Part shown: positions 34,817 to 45,800 of the stretch, piece by piece
Numbering within the stretch: the first letter of the stretch is position 1
How the letters are laid out: every line of letters begins with the position of its first letter
Origin: Liopterus haemorrhoidalis
Lineage: Eukaryota > Arthropoda > Insecta > Coleoptera > Dytiscidae
Direction of reading: 5' to 3'
Length of the DNA: 64,000 nucleotides
NCBI GenBank assembly: GCA_963971575.1
Contig: OZ020624.1
Location: 3,787,001 to 3,851,000, forward strand
Translations under genes and position numbers: made by a program
Notes under the pieces: model-generated
Seen by the model: only the letters and a program-made list of their open reading frames with translations
Told to the model about the DNA's origin: nothing
The model's database searches: none

Positions 34817-35379
34817 ATAATGGTAGAATTAGGAAATAATTTCATTCAGCTTTTTGGACAAGTAGCGTTTATTTTAAACAACACAACGTTTCACCAACAA
34901 CATTGTTGGCTTCTTCAGGTGCTATAACAATAACAATTCGGTCATTAGTCGGTCTTACTATCATTCTTTATTTATTGAATCTTTGTAAATCTTGGACATT
35001 AGTATATTTATATCTAGTCTTGCTTGATATGTAAATTTAATTAATAGTCACTACCTATGGTCATCATAGTATTATATTCAAAATTTAATTCCTGTTTTTC
35101 CTGTTTTCTGTATACTTCAAGTTCATATATTGTAATATGATATTCTGCAATTTCACCATCCTTGGAGATGATTGATGTACAGTCTGTTAGATTTACGTTT
35201 AACTAACATAGGTAAATTGTTTAGAATTATATAAGATTGTTTACTTTACTGTTAAGTTATTGTTATTGTTATAGCACCTGAAGAAGCCAACAATGTTGTT
35301 GGTGAAACGTTGTGTTGTTTAAAATAAACGCTACTTGTCCAAAAAGCTGAATGAAATTATTTCCTAATTCTACCATTAT
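34817..35379. mobile_element. Element with perfect 120-bp inverted repeats
   Basis: 34817-34936 and the reverse complement of 35260-35379 are identical over all 120 bases by direct comparison; the spacer is 323 bp. Arms start ATAATGGTAGAATTAGG and carry CTGAAGAAG-CCAACA-ATGT-TGTTGG-T-GAAACG at their inner part (35278 onwards, plus; 34918 backwards, minus). Clear TSDs were not found. The inverted flanks and the CTGANGA...GAAAC motif recall Penelope-like element terminal repeats, but no RT/GIY-YIG coding is present. Confidence 0.7.
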
Positions 35380-36002
35380 TAGTTTTGTATGTGTAGCTCG
35401 TGGTCTGTGATGTTTTTCCGCTGTTACGTTATAGCCTAGTTCCTTTGCTGAACAGTTTCTTTCCTGGAGACTAAACTGAAAACAAGGTTAAGTTAAAAAA
35501 AATCGAAGGTTGTGTTGAAAAGCTGTGTCACAAATTGATATATCTAAAAGGTAGGCTGAATCCTCTTGAAATATGTCAAGAGTCATTTCACTCTTGCTGG
35601 ACTTTTTATAAAGAAACAGAAAGTTGACAAAATATAACATAAAAAACAAAAAAAATTCGCCCTGAGTGCAACAACTTTTTGTGCTAACGTTTTTTCTCTG
35701 AACTGTTTACGAGTTATACGAAAAAACAAAAATGTTTCTCTCTAGAGTTTCCGGAGACGAAGACCATTTCAACAAAATACGATATTCATTTTCTACGATT
35801 TTTTATAGAAATAATATTTTCTTTTATTTAAAAACAGAAAATTCAATGGAAGTTTTCTTCAATTTTGAGAATAAATGGCGAAACTTTGTTGGTTAATTTG
35901 ACGGCATGATTTTGAAGGGACAAAAAGGAACAGTTAAAAAAATTAATTGTTACATTTTTAGTAAAAAATTGTCCTCATATGACTTTTTTTTTATTATATG
36001 GC
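35380..36002. other. Gene-free stretch
   Basis: No recognised feature; AT-rich. Confidence 0.35.
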
Positions 36003-36845
36003 TTCTTTTTAAACCAGTCTAATTCCATTGAGATAATTCTGCAGAGTTCGGAATAGGTGATAGTCGGAAGGTGCTATGTCTGGACTATACGGTGGATGAA
36101 ACAAAATTTCCGAACCAAGCTCTCGCAATTTTTGACGGGTCATCAAAGAAGTGTGTGGTCTTGCGTTATCATGGTGAAAGACAACACCTTTCCTATTACT
36201 CAATTCGGGCCGTTCTCTTTCAATTGCCTGGCGTAATCTCTCTGGTTGTCCACAGTAGAGTTGAGAATCAATCGTCTGACCAACTAGAAGTAGCTCATGG
36301 TGGACGATTCCCTTCCAGTTCCACCACACACACTGCATCACCTTGTTCGGCGTCAATCCTTGCTTCGCGAATGCTTGTGATGGCTCACCATCCCTTGTCC
36401 ACGATCTTTTACGCTTCCGATTGTCGTACGTGATCCATTTTTCATCATCGGTTATGACACGTTTCAGAACTGGCTCAATTTCATTGCGGTTCAGCAGCAC
36501 AACGCAGATGTTAATTCAGTCTATCATGTTTTTCGCGCTCAACTCATGAGGAACCCATATATCGAGCTTCTTTTTGTAGCCAGATTTCCGTAAATGCTTC
36601 AAAACAGTTTTGTGGTAATGCCTAGCTCCGTACCAATATCGACACTGCTGATATGCCTATCTTGCTGGACTTTTTCAAGAATTTCATCAGCTTTTTCACT
36701 GATTGGACGACCAGAGTGTGAGTCATCCTGCTTGCGCCGATAGACGGTGCCAATTGCAAATATCTCAGGAAACACAGATCGCAGCGACACGACTATGCGC
36801 TTGTTGGAAAGGTGACAGTTCGAGCGTTACTTCGAGTGTCTAAAC
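36003..36845 (-). pseudogene. mariner transposase (DD34D), copy M8a
   Basis: Minus-strand frame of 163 codons (36500-36009) holds most of the catalytic domain: ITDDEKWITYDNRKRKRSW, VMQCVWWNWKGIVHHELL, VVFHHDNARPHTSLMTRQKL and PPYSPDIAPSDYHLFRTLQN. Asp triad DD34D is intact (DEKW, HDN, PSD). The HTH part (36790-36599) reads SHSGRPISEKADEILEKVQQ then DRHISSVDIGTELGIT in another frame. The first HTH is diverged or absent, and the C-terminus ends after LNGIRLV. Part of a head-to-head pair with M8b. Confidence 0.85.
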
Positions 36846-37913
36846 ATCAAAATTTGTGCAGTTGTTGTAAAGTTGTTTGCGTTTGAAAATGGAGAAAAGT
36901 AATGAAAAATTGCGCTATATTTTGCAATATTATTACGAAAAAGGGAAGAACGCTGCGCAGGCTTGTAAAAAAAATTGTTCTGTGTACTTTATCAAAATCT
37001 GCTGCGCGGAAATGGTTCGCTCGATTTCGTTCTGGTAATTTTAATGTGAAAGATAACTCACGCCTGGTCGTCCAATCAGTGAAAAAGCTGATGAAATTCT
37101 TGACAAAGTCCAGCAAGATAGGCATATCAGCAGTGTCGATATTGGTATGGAGCTAGGCATTGACCACAAAACTGTTTTGAATTTACGGAAAGCTGACTAC
37201 AAAAAGAAGCTCGATATATGGGTTCCTCATAAGTTAAGCGCGAAAAACATGATAGACCGAATTAACATCTGCGATGCGGTGCTGAAACGCAATGAAATCG
37301 AGCCATTTCTGAAAAGTGTCATAACTGGTGATGAAAAATTGAGAACGTACGACAATCGGAAGCGTAAAAGATCGTGGACAAGGGATGGTGATCCGTCACA
37401 AGCGTTCGCGAAGCGAGAATTGACGCCGAACAAGGTGATGCTGTGTGTGTGGTGGGACTGGAAGGGAACCGTCCACTATGAGCTACTTCCAGTTGGTCAG
37501 ACGATTGATTCTTAACTTTACTGTGGACAACTAGAGAGATTACGCCAGGCCATTGAAAGAGAACGGGCAATTACGCCAGGCAATTGAGAAATTACGCCGA
37601 ATTAAGTAATAGGAAAGTTGGTGTCTTTCATCATGATAGCGCAAGACCACACACTTCTTTGATGACCCGTCAAAAATTGCGAGAGCTTGGATGGGAAATT
37701 TTGTTGCATCCATCGTATAGTCCAGACATAGCACCCTCTGACTATCACCTATTCCTATCTCTGCAGAATTCTCTCAATGGAATTAACCTGGTTTCAAAAA
37801 AAAACCTGTAAAAACACTTGATTCAGTTTTTCAACCAGAAATCACAGAAGTTCTTCAGCGATGGCATCATGGCTCTACCCAAAAAATGGCGAAACGTTGT
37901 CGATAATAATGGA

Positions 37914-38627
37914 TAGGGTGACCATTCGTCGCATTTTGCGGGACAGTCCCGCATTTTGACTCTGCGTCCCGCATTGTTACTTGCCCGCAAAATGTTCCGC
38001 ATTTTGATATTTGTCCCGAAAAATGTCCCGCATTTTTAATTCTAACTAACTTTACATCAATTTAACTGTTAGTGCTCTACTTTTCCTATAGTTTGATAAT
38101 GATAATTTTTGAATTTTGATATTAAAATGTGTATATTTACATTATACCATGAGTTCTGAAAGAAATTACATAAGGGTTGGCTATGGAAAATAAAAGTAAT
38201 GTCATCAGCAAGCTTTAGAATTAATTAACTGTCATGACTTTTGTTGTTGTCATAAGTTTATATTGTTATATAAAGCCTGCAGTAGACATTATTTTATTTT
38301 TCCATAGCCAACCCTTATGTTATTTCTTTTTGAGCTCGTGGTATATGTAGTTATCAGTGTAATTTATTTTTTTGTGATATTTTTTATTCAATTGTTAATT
38401 TTTTTGTCGCGGTAATTAAATTATACTAGCCACAATTGTTAAATCGTTTAATACATTTTTGTTATCTTTTGTACTCTCTTCCTCTCATGTACGCAGAGCC
38501 GTGTTTTGGCGCCCTTAGCAAATAAAAACAAGGTCCTCACCTCCCAAAATCCAAGTGACGAGCAAAAAAAAAAAAATGTCCTCACCCTGTTCCGTCCCGC
38601 ATTGCCTTCTCAAGAAAATGGTCAGCC
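37914..38627. mobile_element. hAT-like MITE inside M8b
   Basis: Inverted ends AGGGTGACCATT and AATGGTCAGCC, flanked by TAATGGA at 37907-37913 and 38628-38634. Excising it rejoins the mariner C-terminal codons in frame, confirming the boundaries. Many subterminal TCCCGCATTTTG motifs. Contains another palindromic insertion at 38145-38343. Confidence 0.8.
38145..38343. mobile_element. Palindromic MITE nested in the 37.9-kb MITE
   Basis: About 58-bp inverted ends: TACCATGAGTTCTGAAAGAA... and right end (reverse complement) TACCACGAGCTCAAAAAGAA, both continuing ACATAAGGGTTGGCTATGGA. Flanked by TA. 199 bp in total; the loop is about 80 bp. Confidence 0.75.
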
Positions 38628-38720
38628 TAATGGAGCATATTTGGTTTAAATAAATTAATTTTCACACTATAACAAAACCAGTTGAATTTTACTAAAAAAA
38701 CGCCCAGCTTTTTCCCAGAC

Positions 38721-39560
38721 CTTATATATTTCGCGTACAGAACGTCTTAAATTGCCAATAGAAATGACGATTGGTTTTAATCCTCTTAAAGAAGATTTCC
38801 CAAACGAGATTATTTGCAACATTATCGGCCTATTGGCAATATCGAAAATGGTGTAAGATAGAGTAAATATCTTTATTTGTTGTTAGCATCTGTGCCAGTG
38901 TCTCTTTCAGGAAAGAATTAGAGTCAGTATCCGGTGATAACCTGCCCATTAAAACACGAGATCTAATTCCAAAGTAATTTGGAAAATTAGAAGTTGAAAT
39001 TGTTTTGTACTTCACGCAAAACAATTAAATTGCAGTTCCTTAGAATGGCGTTGGAAGAGGATGGCGCTACGATCAATGTATATTGCGCTAGTTTCCAACA
39101 TTGTCACATTGTGTTTGCACACAGGGTAATGTCCTCGAACTTTACACATTTCAATATATTTGCTTAATATTGCGATCTACGATCTGTTTAGCATCCTAAT
39201 ATTAACATCGGAAGATAATTGCCACATTTATATGTTTCCTGTATTGGCTTTTTATTTTTAGACGCTAATAGCCATTGATGTTCCGTGATAAATTGCACAT
39301 ATTAAAAAATTAATTGATATGTGTCTGCTGCTTATCAACAGAGCTTATTTACAACCGGTACATGCATACACGTAGTTAAAATATTGAAATATTTCCGTAC
39401 CGGTTCTTAAAATAAATAGGATAAATGCTAAAAAAAGTTTGGTTCGCTTAGTCTTTACTATGAGCAAAATTCTCATCAACAATTTTTAAAAATATACAAA
39501 TGATATAAAAATCAATGTAATAATTTTTGCTAAAAGTTTTTTTCAATTTTTTGCAATTTT
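38721..39560. other. Gene-free stretch
   Basis: AT-rich, no recognised protein or repeat. Confidence 0.35.
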
Positions 39561-40594
39561 AGGGTTTTGTAGATATGACCATAAAACCCTTATACCGTCA
39601 TTTTGTCGTCTATCTGTCTGTCTGTCTGTTCGGTAAAAATTGTAGTCAAACGGCTAAACCTAGAGAGTTGAAATTTGGCATGCTTATACAACTCTTTGAC
39701 CCGCACATAGGAAAAATAATAAAACATCTAAAAAACATATCCCCCTAAAAATATAAACAAATGTGTTCATTAAAAAAAAAAAAAATTAAATTCTGAGTAG
39801 GGTATCAAATGAAAGCCCTTGGTACATGGACTAACGATCAAATTTTTATTTTTGCAAAATAGATTACTTTGAAGCGATTTTTGCCAAAATTGTGCAACAA
39901 AAAATTTTGTCCCACAGCCTGTATAATGGTTTAAGCTAAAAATCTGAAAAAAATCTAAGTAATGTATATTGGTGTGTACCGGAATAGTACAACAGGAATT
40001 TTTCAGATTATGTTTTTGGAAAAAAACGCATTTTGTGTTTATTTGGCTAATAATGTACAAAAGTTATAGTTATGTAACACTCTAGACTAGAAGGTCCATC
40101 CTGGTGTAGTTGTTATGGTGCTCGCTTTTTACCCAACTAAACGAGTACGATCCCTGCGAGAGGAGACTATATTATTTTTTATTTTTTTTTTTGCATTTTT
40201 GTTTAAATTATTTTTTCATAATTCTAGTTATATTTTGGCAAATGTTGCATTTAATTTTTAAAAGCTTTAATTGAATAACCAGTGGAAATTGTTGAAATTA
40301 TAATTTAATTCTGTTTCAATATACACTAAATCAGACGGGCGGAGCTTATGACATAACAACCAATGGAAGCCATAGGCGCAATTTTCAAAATCTTAATGAA
40401 CCTTGCTATATATAAAAAAAAATACTGCACATATTTAGAAACCTAAATAATGGTATTAGGCATTCGAATTAAAATTAACAAAAAAAATATTTTAACATAA
40501 AATTTGTTTTGGCATCCCAAATAATCATCATTCACTTACTAAATACCTGCGAAACCCTGAAATGTGTGAAAATTCACACTTCACATAAATTTTT
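39561..40594 (+). mobile_element. Family B element, near full length, copy B7
   Basis: 5' AGGGTTTTGTAGATATGACC, (GTCT)4, conserved blocks, tRNA-like segment 40094-40160, CCAATGGAAGCCATAGGCGC, 3' subterminal CTAAATACCTGCGAAACCCT, and the palindrome GTGTGAAAATTCACAC. Immediately followed by a 200-bp mariner piece and then a second copy of the B 3' end. Confidence 0.75.
40094..40160 (+). other. tRNA-like segment inside B7
   Basis: TGGTGTAGTTG at 40102-40112 (A-box-like) and GAGTACGATCCCT at 40143-40155 (B-box-like). Resembles the B1 segment (both end CCCTGCGAG) more than those of B3/B4. Confidence 0.45.
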
Positions 40595-40792
40595 TGAATC
40601 ACAACCAATTTTGGTCGACCTTAACGAGATTCGTCAAAAACGGACGCACTTTACCAAAAGTTGAAGGAAGTGAATCTATGCATTGTTGTTGAGTTAGGCC
40701 TTTACTAAAATCGATAAAAAATCATCCAACGAAAACCTTCACGAGTAATATCCATATTTTCACAAACGGTTTTTTTTTTAAGCGCATGGTCA
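40595..40792 (-). pseudogene. mariner N-terminal fragment, copy M4
   Basis: Minus-strand piece of the M1-M6 lineage covering the start of the first HTH (TTACTCGTGAAGGTTTTCG, CAACAACAATGCATAGATTC) up to the GRPK region, with an internal deletion. It lies exactly between two copies of the family B 3' end. Confidence 0.7.
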
Positions 40793-40850
40793 AAACCTTG
40801 CGAAACCTTGAAATGTGTAAAAATTCACACTTCACATCAATTTGTTTAGC
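40793..40850 (+). mobile_element. Duplicate family B 3' terminus
   Basis: CTTGCGAAACCTTGAAATGT then GTAAAAATTCACACTTCACA and TCAATTTG repeat the last ~50 bp of family B after the mariner fragment. Confidence 0.65.
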
Positions 40851-41392
40851 TCATCACTTTAATTTTTGAGTAATTTAGATTTTAATTTTTTCTCTCTGAA
40901 CCCAGACCCGCAAAAAACACGCCCTCCTTGTCTGGATATCAAAACTTTGAGAAACACTGGAATATACTACATTGACCAGCAGTTGAAATATTGGTCAAAT
41001 AAAATTAAATTAATTAAATAGCAAATACTATTTTATTTAATTATAAATATATGTTCGTCCGTTGATAGCGCAGTGCTATCATTCCATGCGGGTCAAACAC
41101 CACGTAATATAACACTGTTTACAATTTCTGTTTTCAATGTAATTACATACCATATCACATTCATAAAAAAACTGTAATTAAAAATACTATAAATATTTTA
41201 AATTCATATGGTGTTCAGAAACTTGTGAATGCTGCCACCATAAATCAAACTGGCATGTTCTGTACTCCTCCATTAGACATTTAAACACGTATTTCAATTG
41301 CGTCTTCTTCTTCTAGCGTTTAACCGCTCTGGATATTGGATATCATAATAGCAATCTTGAGCTTGTTAACTGCTGTCCAGAAAAGCAGTGTA

Positions 41393-43352
41393 CCAGGGCA
41401 ACCTTTTAAGTTTTTAAAAAAACTAAGAAAAAAAATATTTTTTTTTTTGGAACTGTTTTATTGCTTTTCGAAATATTCGCCTTAAGATTTATACACTTTT
41501 GCATACGTTCAAACCAATTCTCGAAAAAGCTTCCACTCTGAAGTTGGTACAGCTTCTTAAGGTAATGAAAATTGTTGTCCACGCATTTGTTGTTTGACAT
41601 TGGGGAATAAATCAGTTGAATACGGGCAAGAAGACATTTATTCGATGTTTTTATCCATCAAATAATCAATTGTTTGACGTGCTGTGTGGGAGCTTGATTG
41701 TTTTTTCTCATTTCGTCGATGACTTCTGGCAAACAAATTGTTGTATACCATTCAGCATTAACAGTTCTCCGATCCCCTAAAGTAATGTTTGCGATATGTC
41801 CAGTAAAACCAAGAGATCATATTCTTGGTAGTGCTTCGTGAAACAACAACTTTTTTTTTTTTAATTTGATATTCAAGTGCTTCGACTGCAATGGTCATTA
41901 GCACTAGTATATTACTACAAAAAATTTACATAATATTATTCATGTTCTTACAAGTTAAACATTGTTTAAATTAGATACATATACACATATACTTATAAAC
42001 ATATACACACCCACAAACACACACAATTACAGTGTGCGCGCGCGTGCGTTTGGTCTCATTTTATATAGAGTTATATTTTGTTGAAAATTTCTATATCTTT
42101 GAGATATTGTATTGTGTTTGTAATTGTATTGCCGGTGATCCCTAATGCGTTCTGTATTTGGTGTGGTATATTATGTTTTTGTCTCTGTGCTGTGTATTTT
42201 GTGCACTGTGTGATAACGTGTTCTATTGTGATCTGTGTGTCGCATATGGGTGGGTTCTCGTGTCTAAATAAATGTTGGTGGGTATACAAGGTGTGACCTA
42301 TTCTTGTTCTTGTCAGAACCACTTGCTCTTCTGGATCCAATTATCGGCCAGCTGGCAATTTCTAACTTGATTTTTCTTAATTTATTATTGAGTGGGATAT
42401 TTTGCCATGTACTTTTCTAACATGAATTTATGGAATTTTCAATTGCGGATTTGAAATCTTCGTGGGTATCTGCGATGTTGGTAATTGGAAGCTCAAGGGC
42501 TGATTTGGCTGCCTGGTCTGCTTTTTCGTTACCTGCAATTCCTTTGTGTGATGGTATCCATAGCACAACTATTTGGTTTCCATTTTCGATAGCTTTGTGG
42601 AGGTTTTCTTGTATCTCTTGTATCAGCGAATCTTGGTTGTAGCATTTTCTTAGATTTTGGATTGCACTAAGAGAATCCGTGCATATAATCCGTAGATTTG
42701 TTGGTTACTTCTTGGAATAACTGTAATGTTTTCCAAAGGCTGTAGATTTCTGCACTGTATATACTTGTTGTTGGCGGAAGGTGATATTTGTACGTGTTAT
42801 TTTCTGTTACTACAGCTGCTCCGGTTTCTTGTCCCATTTTTGAGCCATCAGTATATATTGGAATATTTGTGTGTTAGTTTCTGTTTTTTGATATTTTGTG
42901 AGGTTTGTATTGAATTCTGGTAAAATTATTTGCCAAGGAGGGATATAGTTGTTATAGGTTTTTCTGATATTTGTGTATTTCAGGTTTAGGTTATTTAGAT
43001 ATTCAGTTATTTTTTGTTGTAGTGAAGTTACTGTAAGTGGTTTTAATAGGTTATTTTTTATTTGAAATATTGCGCGGAAGGTTGTGAATCTATGGATTGT
43101 TGTTTTTGGTTATGGATTGATTGAGTTAGTTCTTTACTAAAATCGTAAAAAATCATCCATCGAAAACCTTCACGAGTAATATCCATTTTATCACAAACTA
43201 TTTTTTAAAATGCTCACTGTTAACTACTCGATCAATTTATAAGCTGCCACTGATTTAACAATAACAAATGTCAAATTTGACGAATACAGTAATTACACAT
43301 TTCAATATTGCCATCTAGTGGTCGTTGGTAAAAACATAAAAGTTAACCCTCG
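41393..43352 (-). pseudogene. mariner, copy M5, split by a LINE
   Basis: Outer ends CAGGGCAACCTTTTAAG (left) and TTAACCCTCG (right) with TA at 41391-41392 and 43353-43354. The left part (41393-41848) encodes the C-terminus on the minus strand (FENWFERMQKCINLK, CVDNNFHYLKKLYQLQSG). The right part (43085-43352) covers the 5' UTR and first HTH. Middle codons are missing, so the LINE insertion came with a target deletion or a later deletion. Confidence 0.75.
41849..43084 (-). pseudogene. Jockey-like LINE 3' end with RNase H, 5'-truncated
   Basis: Minus strand, ending in poly(A) (plus-strand T13 near 41849-41862). From upstream: PLTVTSLQQKITEYLNNLNL, YNNYIPPWQIILPEF, then after a frameshift IPIYTDGSKMGQETGAAVV (RNase H strand 1 with its catalytic Asp), AEIYSLWKTLQLF, IVVLWIPSHKGIAGNEKADQ-AAKSAL (last RNase H block), and the C-terminus VLTRTRIGHTLYTHQHLF with CDTQITIEHVITQCTKY. 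Frameshifts separate the parts. This is the classical RT-RNaseH-C-terminal order of Jockey/I group elements, with RT lost by 5' truncation. Confidence 0.85.
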
Positions 43353-43354
43353 TA

Positions 43355-44502
43355 CTATAGCTAGGCCCTAAATAATACCAATATTCAACTGAATTCTAAA
43401 GAAAGATAACCCCCAAAAAAACTTAATCTAGGCCCCACGATAGTTTTTTAGGTACGCTACTGTAATTCTCACGGCAGTAATTAATCGAAGAGACGTTAGA
43501 TGCAGTGCTAGTGACACTGAAGTAGTTAAGTTTGTGACGAAGAAATATTTCAAGATTTCAATTTTCTTTTAGAAAATTAAGTTTCAAGTGTAGAAGCTAT
43601 CGAAGATTGACTCTGCGTTTGACAGATTCAACTTTATGTGGCGCTTCACTGTTCAGATGGTAACACTATAAAAGAATATTTAAAAAAAGAGCAAGCAACG
43701 ATTCTATTTTCGAACTTACTTAATGGTGAATTATCTTGAATTTATCGCGCGTTTATACTCGAATCTAATTCCACTTTTATGATTTGCTACGTTCGCTAAA
43801 TTTAACAACTAAAAATTTTAACTCCTGACTACTGAATTCTTTCATATTTTTATTAGCTTTAGGTGCAAGATCCGAGCGAAGCTACATTATTAACTATGGT
43901 AACCAATTCTTGTCATTAAATGATTAATGTCATTAAATAATCTAGGAGATATACAGATCAATTCTGTAAAAAGTTACTGTGTAGTAACGTTACTACTAGA
44001 TAAAATATTATAAAAGTATAATGACTTTCATTAAAGTGAAGTGAAGTGTCATTTTTTACACATTTCAGGGTTTTGCAGGTATTTAATAGGTGTAAGAAGC
44101 CAACATAATACTGGATGTCTACGTATATTTATCACATCAAAATCAACAGTTTTTTTGATAATCACTGTTATTTGTTATTTGAGAGCTAAGAGCTTCCATT
44201 TAATTTTTTTAAACAAAATTTAAATAATTTGTCAAATATCCCAGCGTTTCTTTTTTTGCATTTGCTTCGTATTCAAGTCTTCATTAGATTAATAAGAAAT
44301 ATATTACAGTGTAGAGTGTAGTGTGGTGTGAGTAACGCAGTTCACAACTATTAAAAAAATATATTATTGTTTTAATATTTTTAACTCCGAAAAAATACAT
44401 GCACTATCTTAGCTATAAATACAAAAAATCCATAACATTATTAGCCATAATTTAACCATGAATTAAAAAATAATTAATTTTTTCCAAAACATAAAAACTT
44501 CA
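43355..44502. other. Gene-free stretch with a family B 3' end
   Basis: 44036-44075 carries, on the minus strand, the family B 3' signature (TACCTGCAAAACCCTGAAAT, then ACACTTCAC). Otherwise AT-rich without recognised features. Confidence 0.4.
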
Positions 44503-45249
44503 ATTTTTTTCCAAAAACACAATCTGATCAAAAATTCCTCTCGTACGTTTCCGGCTCAGATCAATGTACATTATATATAATTTTTTCAGATTTTTTTATT
44601 AACCCTTTTTGGTAAAAGGGTGCGGGTCAAGAACTTTTGCACATTTTTGGATAAATTCACGTTAAAAGAAACGAATTTAAAAAAACTATCTATCGTTCCG
44701 TAATCTACGTCTTAAGAGCTTTCTTTTGATACCACGCCATAAATTTTTAAAAAAATATCACAACAAAAAAACACAAAAAATCGACCTTTTTTGAAAAATG
44801 TATGATCAAAATTCCTGTTGAACTATTCCGGTTTCCATCAATGTTCATTACGGAGATTTTTTCAGAATTTTAGATCAACCCCTCTGAGAAGTGGGGGACA
44901 AAAGATTTTTGACACATTTTTTGCAAAAATCCAATAAAAAAAAATTGATTTTCAAAACAAAAATTTGTTTGTTGAGGAATTAAGAGGTTAAGGGGTATTT
45001 GGTATACCAGTCAAAATTTTGAAAAAAATATTTATTTTTTTATTATATATATATTTGTTTATATTTATCCCGTGCTGTATTTTTTTGAACTCTCTATATT
45101 TTTCCTATATGTAGGTCAAAATGTTGTACAAGTATGCCATTTTTCATCTTTCTGTGTTCTGCTATTTGGCAACAATTTCTACCGCACAGACAGACAGACA
45201 CATGAGTGACGTCATAAGGGTTTTTTGGTGGTCATACTTACAAGACCCT
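44503..45249 (-). mobile_element. Divergent family B element, copy B8 (two partial units)
   Basis: Minus strand from 45249: AGGGTCTTGTAAGTATGACC, AAAAAACCCTTATGACGTCA, short GTCTGTCTGTC, AAATGGCATACTTGTACAAC, and the AACAGGAATTTTGATCATAC block around 44800. A second, more diverged repeat of the internal blocks occupies 44503-44770. No tRNA-like segment seen. Confidence 0.55.
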
Positions 45250-45267
45250 AGAAACTGACGTATTTTT

Positions 45268-45512
45268 TAATTTTTTCTACATGTATAGTTTCATAAGAAA
45301 TATAAAATAAATTTGAAACCCGCAAATAGATTTAAAAAATTACAGAACATTGTTGTATGATACCTATTATTAAGTTGTATTCAGCGATAACATTTTTACA
45401 ACATTTTTTCTACAATTAAAATTATTCTGTTTGGTAGATAAATATTCAGTGCAAAATTTGATGAATAGTTTATTTTCAATTTTATTTCAGATTGTTTAAG
45501 ATTTGTATAACT
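45268..45512 (-). mobile_element. Family C fragment
   Basis: Reverse complement aligns to 9960-10180 of the TTAA-flanked insert: TAACAATGTTCTGTAATTTT-type sequence, TAATAATAGGTATCA, and the terminal CTGAAATAAAA motif. Starts immediately beside B8. Confidence 0.5.
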
Positions 45513-45711
45513 TTTTTCTTTTTGTTTTGTTATTTCTGGGAGTTATACATAGTGTTAAGAGATATAAGAGCACGTACGGTATTATAGGTAAGGTTACCTT
45601 TGAATCCATGTTGATAACTCTGGTGCTTACCTGAAACAAGAAACAAATAATTATAAAAAATGATAATAGATAATACAATTTAAAAGTTAACATAAAAAGA
45701 TTTTACGGTCA

Positions 45712-45787
45712 CAATGGATTAACGGATAGAGTAGTACTACGTTGGCTGTTAGACCAGGACAGTTTGGGATTGAATCCCGATGATGGC
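45712..45787 (+). other. tRNA-like segment, unattached to a B copy
   Basis: ATGGATTAACGGATAGAGTA resembles an Arg-type D-arm. The T arm is well formed: TTGGG (45764-45768), 7-base loop ATTGAAT, CCCGA (45776-45780). The acceptor stem is not convincing. Downstream GGCATGGATATTT parallels GGCATGGTATGTT after the segment at 13547-13612. Confidence 0.5.
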
Positions 45788-45800
45788 ATGGATATTTGTA

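Larger units (their letters stand above)
36846..38720 (+). pseudogene. mariner transposase (DD34D), copy M8b, with nested MITE
   Basis: Plus-strand sister of M8a. An ATG at 36889 (MEKSNEKLRYILQYYYEKGK) begins a frame resembling a mariner N-terminus, then frameshifts: SAARKWFARFRSGNFNVKD, GIDHKTVLNLRKADYKKKLD, SVITGDEKLRTYDNRKRKRS (Trp of DEKW replaced), VMLCVWWDWKGTVHYELLPV, a stop at 37515, VGVFHHDSARPHTSLMTRQK and SPDIAPSDYHLFLSLQNSLN. The C-terminal NVVDNNG is split from AYLV-stop by a 714-bp MITE with a TAATGGA duplication. A short partial duplication (ATTACGCCAGGCAATTGA) occurs at 37540-37595. Confidence 0.85.
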
